Below, piece after piece: positions 1 to 6,632 of a stretch of 12,433 bases of DNA. Position 1 is the stretch's first letter. Each line of letters opens with the position of its first letter. The DNA comes from Methanobacteriota archaeon. GTDB lineage: Archaea > Thermoplasmatota > Poseidoniia > Poseidoniales > Thalassarchaeaceae. The notes under the pieces were generated by a model, which saw only the letters and a program-made list of their open reading frames with translations, was not told the origin of the DNA and did not search any database. Where the stretch lies: contig PBHZ01000007.1 in NCBI GenBank assembly GCA_002719615.1, forward strand, positions 25,992 to 38,424. Direction: 5' to 3'. The position numbers and the translations under genes are program-made.

Positions 1-1212
1 ATGGTCGAGATATTGGATAATGTAGATAATGACTGTGATGAATTAATTGATGAAGATTTTTTACTATTAGATTCTGATACAGATGGACTGAATGACTTTG
101 AAGAATATCATAATTATTCTACTGACCCATTAGACGGAGATTCCGATGGAGATGGTTTGCCCGATGGGATGGAAGTGTTTTCATTAAACTCCAATCCCTT
201 GGAAGAGGATTTGGACAGGGATGCAGATGGATGGTATGAATTTCAAGACTGTGATGATGATGATTTTGAGAGGGCACCAGATAAACCAGAAATATTAGAC
301 AATAAAGACAATAATTGTAATAATTTAATTGATGAAGAATTTTGGACTTTGGATAGTGATTATGATGGTATTTCAGACTATTCTGAATTTCACAATTATA
401 CAACTAACCACCTAGATAATGACACAGACAATGATGGCATAGAAGATGGAGTAGAAATACTAGAGAAATTTTCAAATCCGCTGAAATATGATTATGATAA
501 GGATTCTGATGGGTACTATGAATTTGAAGATTGTAATGATTTAGCCTTACAAATAAATTCTGGGGCTACAGAAATATGGAATGGTATGGATGATAATTGT
601 AATGATGAAATAGATGAAAATATTACTCGATTAGATTTTATAATTGTTAATCCACAATATAATCAAATATATAATTGGGATTCAGGAAATAAATCATTAA
701 TTATTTCAATCCAAGGAATTCCTAGTAATATTGAAAAGACGATTGAATGGGAATTCGAAGGTTTTTCAGTAACAGAGAATACTTCATCTGATAATCTTAG
801 ATTATTCCTCCCACCTTTAGATTGTAATAATGAATATAGGACTGCTTTGGATACACATCTTTGTTTAGAGGGGAATAAAATTCAAAATATTTCAGTTATG
901 GTAACTGACTTGGGCATAGAAACTGAATTATCATGGGAAATTGATACTGAAGTTTGGATTAGAAATTCAAAAGAAGATGTCACCATAACTTCTTTCCTCG
1001 GAACAACTCAAGGTATTTTGGGGATGATTATTTTTATCATTATGGTATCTTTGACAGGAGTACTAATTGGTGTCAGGATAAATAATAATAAAAATCTAAA
1101 AGATGCTTTTGAAGCATTTGAAATTCCGATAACTTCTAACTCTGTTGGTAAAAATATAGATTTACCTCCTGCACCAGAGTTATCAGAACTATTTCATCAT
1201 GACGATAAATAA
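1..1212 (+). CDS. Membrane-anchored surface protein with MopE-like and calcium-type acidic repeats (5' partial)
   Basis: Visible part is 403 residues, open at the left edge; the ATG at base 1 is probably internal. Three copies of a module recur with an exact 94-residue period (E3, E97, E191). Each copy has a MopE-like metal-binding motif of the form E-I-x-(D/N)-x-x-D-(D/N)-x-C-x-x-x-I-D-E. The first two continue into DSDxDG-type aspartate loops resembling thrombospondin type 3 / EF-hand-like calcium sites. Cysteines pair by spacing (C84 with C106, C178 with C200), while C12 has no partner here, so at least part of another module lies upstream. Residues 208-330 look like a beta-rich domain with C275 and C288. 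A single TM helix at about 338-359 is followed by a basic residue and a roughly 43-residue tail, so the repeats should face outside. Likely a cell-surface protein; ligand and partner are unknown. Metal binding is inferred from the motifs. Confidence 0.85.
   Translation: MVEILDNVDNDCDELIDEDFLLLDSDTDGLNDFEEYHNYSTDPLDGDSDGDGLPDGMEVFSLNSNPLEEDLDRDADGWYEFQDCDDDDFERAPDKPEILDNKDNNCNNLIDEEFWTLDSDYDGISDYSEFHNYTTNHLDNDTDNDGIEDGVEILEKFSNPLKYDYDKDSDGYYEFEDCNDLALQINSGATEIWNGMDDNCNDEIDENITRLDFIIVNPQYNQIYNWDSGNKSLIISIQGIPSNIEKTIEWEFEGFSVTENTSSDNLRLFLPPLDCNNEYRTALDTHLCLEGNKIQNISVMVTDLGIETELSWEIDTEVWIRNSKEDVTITSFLGTTQGILGMIIFIIMVSLTGVLIGVRINNNKNLKDAFEAFEIPITSNSVGKNIDLPPAPELSELFHHDDK
7..618 (+). repeat. 282-bp in-frame tandem repeat encoding acidic metal-binding modules
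   Basis: Units begin at bases 7, 289 and 571, so the period is exactly 282 bp (94 codons). The third unit is partial and keeps only the MopE-like motif before the sequence turns into a different domain. The units are diverged at DNA level but conserved at the aspartate, cysteine and glycine codons, as in an old duplication kept by selection on the protein. The array enters from beyond the left edge. Confidence 0.8.
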
Positions 1213-2577
1213 TTAACAGTCTTCTTCTTCTTGATTAGTCTTGTCATCAGAACCCCATTCGGCATCTGGGGAGCCTCCTGACCACTCTCCGGAAACTGAT
1301 ATATCCTCAACTTCATCATCCTCCCTCCAGGGAGGATCTCCATCTGAACCACTAATAATTAAGCATCCTTCGTCATCTAATCTCTCGATTAGGGTGTTAA
1401 CACCTCTCTTTACAGATAAAAGATTTCCAATTGGAGTTCCAGAGGTGACAAACGGAGATGTTGCAGTGCTAATAAGTAGACCTTGTTTTGGAGATATTAT
1501 TTCATGACTTTGACTGGGATTTTGAGGATCTGTTACAGTTGCCACAATTTCACCTTCCTCTACATAACTACCTGCGGGAGCTAATACGTCCAGTAGACCA
1601 CCTTGATCTGATCTAATCCAATCTGATCCAGTTGCTAAAAGTCTGAATCTTGGACGGCTAGGGTATCCAGGAATCATTCTTAAGCTTCTTAAAACGTTTA
1701 AAATACCATACATTGCAACTTGTACTGATTCGGGATCTGCTTCATCAGAACCCCCTCCTTCGTATGTTATACATGCTATATTTTCTTTATTTGCTGTTCT
1801 TCTGAGTGAACCGCGTGGACCTTGAGTATCGAGTATAGTTTCAATTCCAAATGACCTAGCTGTCAAGTTACTTGGTGAATGTGCTAGATTAACTCTTATT
1901 TGAGGGATATTAGTTCTTCCCTTAGCAGCAGCATGAAGATCGATAATATAATCACTACCTGTGATAATATTTGACCAAATTCTATGTGCAACCCTCGAAG
2001 TAGTGTTACTATCAAGCACACCTGGAAAAAATCGATTTAAATCCCTGCCATCCGGGAAATATCTACTTTGTCTCCTGTAGCCTGGTAAATTAACTATTGA
2101 AACAATTCTGATTGTTCCTGATAAAATTGAAGGATCTAGTGCATTACCTTCTCCTAGGAAATTTGGCCCAGAAAGGTAAGTTAAAGCCAATGGACCTACT
2201 AATTCGTCACCATGAATTCCGCCCAATAATGTAACTACCGGCCCGGGCCTTACGCCATGAAGTACTGTGACATTTATCGGCCATGAATCGCCGATCTTGA
2301 CATCGAGTAAATTAAATGTTAAATTCCTTATTTCACCAGGTTTTATCCTTTTTCTTAGAAAACTGTGAGTCTTAACTCCTACTTTTCTTGTCCATTTATT
2401 TTTTAATTGGGAAGATTTTTCCAGGCCCTTTTCGATTTCTAAGCGTCTACTTTTAGGGATTTGGTTGGCTACTTTGAGTGGTCCGAAACGTCTTTTCTTT
2501 AATCTGGGGACAATTTTATTGGTTGATTCTTTTGGAGCAATTGAATCAACAATATTTTCTTCTTCGGTATCGGTCAA
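1213..2577 (-). CDS. Succinylglutamate desuccinylase/aspartoacylase-family zinc hydrolase (M14-like)
   Basis: 454 residues. The catalytic domain carries the family signature: GGIHGDE (H122 and E125, zinc ligands), the R-D-L-N-R-F-F-P-G block at 178-186, DLH (H215, third zinc ligand) and TYEGGG (E273, likely catalytic base). Residues about 318-385 resemble the C-terminal beta-barrel (biotinyl/lipoyl-like) domain of this family. Such enzymes cleave N-acyl groups from amino acids or small amides; the substrate here cannot be read from sequence. Two additions stand out: a strongly basic N-terminus (about 20-80) and an acidic tail (about 405-454) ending in cysteine. The start is TTG: no ATG, GTG or other TTG lies between it and the in-frame stop at 2617-2619, nor before the catalytic domain. 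No Shine-Dalgarno is visible. It is transcribed divergently from the thioesterase gene and its stop abuts that of the surface-protein gene. No signal peptide, so probably cytosolic. Confidence 0.88.
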   Translation of the reverse strand: MTDTEEENIVDSIAPKESTNKIVPRLKKRRFGPLKVANQIPKSRRLEIEKGLEKSSQLKNKWTRKVGVKTHSFLRKRIKPGEIRNLTFNLLDVKIGDSWPINVTVLHGVRPGPVVTLLGGIHGDELVGPLALTYLSGPNFLGEGNALDPSILSGTIRIVSIVNLPGYRRQSRYFPDGRDLNRFFPGVLDSNTTSRVAHRIWSNIITGSDYIIDLHAAAKGRTNIPQIRVNLAHSPSNLTARSFGIETILDTQGPRGSLRRTANKENIACITYEGGGSDEADPESVQVAMYGILNVLRSLRMIPGYPSRPRFRLLATGSDWIRSDQGGLLDVLAPAGSYVEEGEIVATVTDPQNPSQSHEIISPKQGLLISTATSPFVTSGTPIGNLLSVKRGVNTLIERLDDEGCLIISGSDGDPPWREDDEVEDISVSGEWSGGSPDAEWGSDDKTNQEEEDC

Positions 2578-2596
2578 CGTGCTGCCGAAGAGAGAT

Positions 2597-2606
2597 GAAT
2601 TAATAG
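2597..2606 (-). promoter_or_regulatory. Candidate TATA box for the desuccinylase-family gene
   Basis: On the minus strand the element CTATTAATTC is centred about 25 bases upstream of the TTG start. This is where an archaeal TATA box would sit if transcription began at the start codon (leaderless mRNA). The lack of a Shine-Dalgarno before this TTG fits. Based on position and composition only. Confidence 0.4.
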
Positions 2607-2627
2607 TGTGTGCTTCTTATTAAGCGA

Positions 2628-2637
2628 ATAATTGAAT
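2628..2637 (+). promoter_or_regulatory. Candidate TATA box for the thioesterase-helicase gene block
   Basis: AATAATTGAA is centred about 29 bases before the ATG at 2662, and no Shine-Dalgarno precedes that ATG. With the element facing the other way at 2597-2606, the 84-base gap looks like a compact divergent promoter pair. Weak evidence: short AT-rich words are common in this genome. Confidence 0.35.
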
Positions 2638-2661
2638 TCTGATGTCGCATCTTGACCCTAT

Positions 2662-3138
2662 ATGGAAGAGATGGCCGAGATGTCGATGCAAGAAAAATTT
2701 GCGCCAAACAGTATTTGCTTTGGTTGCGGCCCTGCCAATAAAAAGGGCCTAAAAATAAAATCATATAGAAGCGGTGAAGGTTTGAAAATGGAATTTCAAA
2801 CCTCAGAAGAGCATCAGGCTTTCCCAGGAATAATCAATGGAGGAATAATTGGGACTTTACTTGATTGTCATGGAAATTGGGTAGCTGCAATAGCACTTAT
2901 GGATGAAGTTGGGGGAGAAATACCTCCATGTACTGTAACTGCATCATATAGTATTAAATTAAGAAGACCCACACCTGCAAATTCAAAACTTATTATAGAG
3001 GGGAAAGTAGCAGAAATAAATGGAAAAATAGTGAAAGTAGAATTAGAAATGAAAGCAGGAGAAAAGATTTGCGCAACGGGAGAAGGGACTTTTGTGGCGA
3101 TAGAAGAGGGACATCCTGCATATCATAGATGGAATTAA
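2662..3138 (+). CDS. PaaI-family hotdog-fold thioesterase
   Basis: 158 residues, usual length for a single hotdog domain. The N-terminal C-F-G-C-G-P-x-N motif (C19, C22) followed by GLKIK is typical of this PaaI/THEM4-like branch. The central NGGIIGTLLDCHGNW segment (59-73) is the active-site helix: D68 matches the family's conserved acid, while N59 stands where many relatives have histidine. The C-terminal strands, with SIKLRRPTP and later GEGTFVAI, fit the fold. Likely hydrolyses an acyl-CoA thioester in the cytosol; substrate unknown. Alternative in-frame ATGs lie at 2671, 2680 and 2686; the first is chosen because a TATA-like element is placed for a leaderless start there and no Shine-Dalgarno favours another. 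First gene of a co-oriented block, 52 bases before hel308, with no obvious functional link to it. Confidence 0.88.
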   Translation: MEEMAEMSMQEKFAPNSICFGCGPANKKGLKIKSYRSGEGLKMEFQTSEEHQAFPGIINGGIIGTLLDCHGNWVAAIALMDEVGGEIPPCTVTASYSIKLRRPTPANSKLIIEGKVAEINGKIVKVELEMKAGEKICATGEGTFVAIEEGHPAYHRWN

Positions 3139-3190
3139 TGTAACTATTTCAGTGATATAGCGGTATCCTTTAGAACGGCCGAACAAGAGC

Positions 3191-5731
3191 ATGGTTATGC
3201 AATATCCTTCGACTCGACTTGATGATTTAGGTTTGGAAGAAAAAGTCGTATCTTTTTTGAAAAGTGAATGGGGAATAAAAGAGTTGTTTCCTCCACAATC
3301 TGAAGCATTACCATATTCCCTGAAAGGTGAGAATATAATGCTCACAATTCCTACTGCAAGTGGTAAGTCATTAATTGCTTATCTTACAATAATACATAGA
3401 TTAGTTAATGATTTAGAGGGACAAAAAGCAATATATGTTGTTCCATTGAAAGCATTAGCTAAAGAAAAGTTTAGAGATTTAAAAGAAATAACTAATCAAA
3501 CTAATCTGAAAGTTGGCTTGGCAATTGGCGATAGAGATGGAGAAATATCGTCTATTGACAATGCAGACATAATTGTATGTACGAGTGAAAAACTTGATTC
3601 ATTGATACGCACAAAATCTGAATTTATGGATAAAATAGGGATTTTAGTCGTTGATGAATTCCATCTGATAAATGATTTTGGAAGAGGCCCAACTTTAGAA
3701 ATTGTTTTGTCTCGTATAAGACACAAAAGGCAAAATGTACAAATCATTGCTCTTTCGGCGACAGTTGGAAATTCAGAAAAATTATCCGATTGGTTAGATG
3801 CTAGATTGATTAAATCTAATTGGAGGCCAGTGGCTTTAGAGTATGGGACTTTAAATGGTTTAGAAGTAATTATTCACAGAATTGATAGTAAAAAAATAGA
3901 AGATTATCCGGAGTCCAGAATTATTAATGGTAGAGAAACACAGAGATTAAGTGCAATTCTTGATGATACTGTTAAATCTAACGGCCAATTACTAATTTTT
4001 GTTTCATCTAGAGCTTCGGCACAAAAAGAAGCAAGAGATTTGTCAAAACATGTAATCAAGAACTCAAAAATAAATAGTACAATTTACAGTAAAAAAAATA
4101 TAAATTCATGGAGTGAATTATCAGATTCTTTATCCGATAAGCGGGATTTGTCAGCACTAGGAAATAAATTAATTTTAGCCTTGAAGGGAGGTGTAGCTTT
4201 TCATCATGCAGGGCTGAGTAATCAGCATAGAGAAAAAATAGAGAAGGCTTTTAGAAATGGGAAAATAAATTGTTTAGTTGCCACACCAACTCTTGCACAA
4301 GGAATTAATCTACCTGCACGCAGAGTAATAATACGTGACCATAAGCGTTGGAATGCCCTTGCAGGAACAAACATTCCCATTCCGGTAATGGAAATAAAGC
4401 AGATGATGGGGAGAGCCGGTAGACCCAAATATGATACTAGAGGAGAATCATGGATATTGGCTAAAAATAATCTAGAGGTTGATTTTTTGGTTGAGAAATA
4501 TATTACCGGCGCACCTGAAGATGTAATATCAAAATTATCCAATCCAAATGCAAAAAATCCAGAAGAAGATCCATATCTATTAGCTCATGTATTATCTATG
4601 ATATCTACTGGAGATTTAAGAGATAGGGATTCTCTTGGGAGATTTTTTGAAAAAACGTTTCTATCAACTCAGTTGAGTAATGAAGATTTAGCTGCTAGAA
4701 TAGATGATTCTATCAATTGGCTGGTAAATAATGGCATGATTACACGAGAAGGCGAATCTGAAGTTGTAAAAGAAAGGATATTACAATATGTAGGGAATGA
4801 TGTAGAAGAAAATTGGGAAGATTTGAGGCCATCCTGGGTGAATTCGGCAGCCAGTATTCCTGGATTGGATATTTCTGAACAAAGAATTACTGAGAAGAAG
4901 AAACATACTCCTAGAGAAGGTCCTGCAATTTTTGGTTTTACCAGAGCTAGTTCAATTGAATTTGAAGAGGCGGTTTTACCTGAGCTATCTGCAATGACAT
5001 ATGAATCAACAAATTTAGGAATGAGAGTATCTCGACTTTATCTAAACCCAATATCTGGTAGAATTATAAAAAATGGCCTAGAGAAGGCTATGGAGGTACT
5101 AATAGGAGATGACAAATACCATCAAATATCTCCATTTGGAATTTTACATTTGACAGCAAGTACTCCAGATTTCTTACCTTTATGGCCTAAAAATTCTGAT
5201 TATGAAATTATTCAAGCATCTTTACATAGTCATTCAAGAGAAATACTAACAGAAAACTCCAACTTAGAAGAAGAGAAAATGAAAGGAGCATTAGTACTAG
5301 AATCATGGATAAATGAGTTAAAATTTGAAGATATGGAGAATAAATGGGGTGTGCAACCTGGAGACTTACGAAGCAGAACTGAGCTAGCAGAATGGATATT
5401 GTATGCGATCAGAAGAATACTGGATGAAGATGAAGATTTAAAAAATTTGAATAAAGATGCACACAGGCTGTTACTAGAGTCAATAAATGAGATTCATATG
5501 AGAGTTAGATATGGATGTAAATCTGATTTATTAGGATTAGTTTCTCTAAGAGGAGTTGGACGAATTAGGGCAAGAGAACTCAATAATACACTCGGAGTGG
5601 TTAATGTAAAAGATTTGACTATGTTAACAGAAAATGATAAATATAAACTTTCAGACTTGAGAGGGTGGAGTGAAAAATTAGTAGAAAATATTATTATTTC
5701 TGCAAAAAAACTTTCTAATAAAAATAATTAG
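3191..5731 (+). CDS. hel308: Hel308-type ATP-dependent DNA helicase (superfamily 2)
   Basis: 846 residues. All core motifs are present: Q-motif-like FPPQSEAL (33-40), motif I PTASGKS (54-60), motif II DEFH (155-158), motif III SAT (189-191), motif IVa FHHAGL (337-342), motif V ATPTLAQGINLPARR (364-378) and motif VI QMMGRAGRP (404-412). The C-terminus (about 771-840) has the Hel308 ratchet/helix-hairpin-helix features, including RVRYG and GVGRIRAR. Hel308 unwinds lagging strands at stalled forks 3' to 5' and takes part in archaeal recombination control. Most relatives are nearer 700 residues. Much of the excess lies between the winged-helix segment ending NGMIT (514-518) and LGMRVSRLYLNP (609-620), usually separated by far fewer residues. 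A second in-frame ATG at 3197 is a possible start. The next gene, cgi121, follows after 21 bases, consistent with co-transcription. Confidence 0.95.
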   Translation: MVMQYPSTRLDDLGLEEKVVSFLKSEWGIKELFPPQSEALPYSLKGENIMLTIPTASGKSLIAYLTIIHRLVNDLEGQKAIYVVPLKALAKEKFRDLKEITNQTNLKVGLAIGDRDGEISSIDNADIIVCTSEKLDSLIRTKSEFMDKIGILVVDEFHLINDFGRGPTLEIVLSRIRHKRQNVQIIALSATVGNSEKLSDWLDARLIKSNWRPVALEYGTLNGLEVIIHRIDSKKIEDYPESRIINGRETQRLSAILDDTVKSNGQLLIFVSSRASAQKEARDLSKHVIKNSKINSTIYSKKNINSWSELSDSLSDKRDLSALGNKLILALKGGVAFHHAGLSNQHREKIEKAFRNGKINCLVATPTLAQGINLPARRVIIRDHKRWNALAGTNIPIPVMEIKQMMGRAGRPKYDTRGESWILAKNNLEVDFLVEKYITGAPEDVISKLSNPNAKNPEEDPYLLAHVLSMISTGDLRDRDSLGRFFEKTFLSTQLSNEDLAARIDDSINWLVNNGMITREGESEVVKERILQYVGNDVEENWEDLRPSWVNSAASIPGLDISEQRITEKKKHTPREGPAIFGFTRASSIEFEEAVLPELSAMTYESTNLGMRVSRLYLNPISGRIIKNGLEKAMEVLIGDDKYHQISPFGILHLTASTPDFLPLWPKNSDYEIIQASLHSHSREILTENSNLEEEKMKGALVLESWINELKFEDMENKWGVQPGDLRSRTELAEWILYAIRRILDEDEDLKNLNKDAHRLLLESINEIHMRVRYGCKSDLLGLVSLRGVGRIRARELNNTLGVVNVKDLTMLTENDKYKLSDLRGWSEKLVENIIISAKKLSNKNN

Positions 5732-5752
5732 TAATTATCAAGACGGCGTGGT

Positions 5753-6319
5753 ATGGAAATAGCACATCCAACGCCATGGTTTCCTGCATGGGGGGTAAAA
5801 TTTCATAAGCCGATAGATAATATAGATGATTTGATATCTAAATTTAATAACTTTCGAGAAGATAATCGTTGGGCATTATTGGCTGAAGAAATTATTGCAA
5901 GTGAAGTACATCTTTGGACTACATGGTATGCATTAAGAAGGAGAGAGGAGAAGAAGGAAATGATTGCTAGAACTCCTGATGTAGAAATTTTGAGGCTAAT
6001 TTCAGGGACTCATCAGATAAAAACTGCTTTTCAGAGAGCAGGAGTGAGAAAAGGGGATGAAAGAGCATGGATCATTTATATCCCAAAGAAAGGAAAATTA
6101 GACATTGAAGAGATAAAGATTGAAAGAAAAATTTATTCTGATAAAGATGATGATGCAAGAAAGTTAGCAGAATTTATTGAGGCTAAAATTATACCAAGAA
6201 GGCCGACACCAGTCTTAAATGGCTTGGAAAGAATAGGCATAGAAGGAAACTTTACCGATCTAAATTATTCTCAGATAGAAGATTTATTTTTGACTCACAT
6301 GTCATTATCAGAACTATAA
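5753..6319 (+). CDS. cgi121: KEOPS complex subunit Cgi121
   Basis: 188 residues. The Cgi121 signature is in the middle: after a helix with YALRRREE (59-66) comes ARTPDVEILRLISGTHQIK (72-90), then a helix ending in RAGV (95-98). This matches the family pattern of acidic-hydrophobic strand, S-G-x-x-Q-I and following helix. Cgi121 binds Bud32 and helps recruit tRNA to KEOPS, which transfers the threonylcarbamoyl group to A37 of ANN-decoding tRNAs (t6A). The usual family length is nearer 150; the extra residues are an N-terminal stretch (about 1-35) and a C-terminal stretch (about 150-188). From general knowledge, cgi121 lies beside hel308 in other euryarchaea such as haloarchaea, which supports both calls. 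No strong Shine-Dalgarno before the ATG; translation may couple to the upstream gene. No other KEOPS gene is visible here. Confidence 0.87.
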   Translation: MEIAHPTPWFPAWGVKFHKPIDNIDDLISKFNNFREDNRWALLAEEIIASEVHLWTTWYALRRREEKKEMIARTPDVEILRLISGTHQIKTAFQRAGVRKGDERAWIIYIPKKGKLDIEEIKIERKIYSDKDDDARKLAEFIEAKIIPRRPTPVLNGLERIGIEGNFTDLNYSQIEDLFLTHMSLSEL

Positions 6320-6377
6320 AAAAGTCATCCTGTAATAGACAAACTGATATGTAGAACCCGAGGGTCGGTTGTTAGTT

Positions 6378-6623
6378 ATGTCCAAGTTCTATGGCTTCAG
6401 ATTTTGTGTCAATTGTGAAGTAGCTTGTACTAGTGGTAATTTTGTTGATTATAAAAAAAAGAGATATTGCACTGCATGTTGGATTCAAAATCAAAATCCG
6501 GACCATCCTGAAATAGATGAAATGAGAAAAAAAATAATCAAAGATGCTGAAGAATGGAAATGCATAAAGTGGAGTAGGGAAGAAGGCCCTCTACCAATTG
6601 GACCTAAATCTCATCGTAATTGA
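6378..6623 (+). CDS. Small zinc-ribbon protein of unknown function
   Basis: 81 residues from the ATG at 6378. A TTG nine bases upstream (6369) is an alternative that adds three residues. A TATA-like GATAT around 6346-6350 sits about 27-30 bases before the ATG, while a GAGGG at 6359-6363 is only five bases before the TTG, so the start is not settled. The N-terminal half has two cysteine knuckles, CVNC and CTAC, 18 residues apart, the arrangement of a four-cysteine zinc ribbon. One further cysteine falls between the knuckles (CEVAC) and one in the C-terminal half. The rest is a charged helix followed by a short proline- and glycine-containing tail. No family recognised. It lies between cgi121 and the M3 peptidase gene, only 9 bases before the latter, and is probably in the same transcript. 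A nucleic-acid or protein adaptor role is possible but unsupported. Confidence 0.75.
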   Translation: MSKFYGFRFCVNCEVACTSGNFVDYKKKRYCTACWIQNQNPDHPEIDEMRKKIIKDAEEWKCIKWSREEGPLPIGPKSHRN

Positions 6624-6632
6624 GGCTGTATA

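Noticed and set aside
119..403. Histidine-rich 94-codon minus-strand frame
   Set aside because: Antisense shadow of the aspartate-rich repeats: GAT/GAC codons read backwards give His- and Ile-type codons. No start signal or domain.
3043..3345. 100-codon minus-strand frame spanning the thioesterase-hel308 junction
   Set aside because: Overlaps two well-supported genes, has no recognisable domain and no ribosome binding site.
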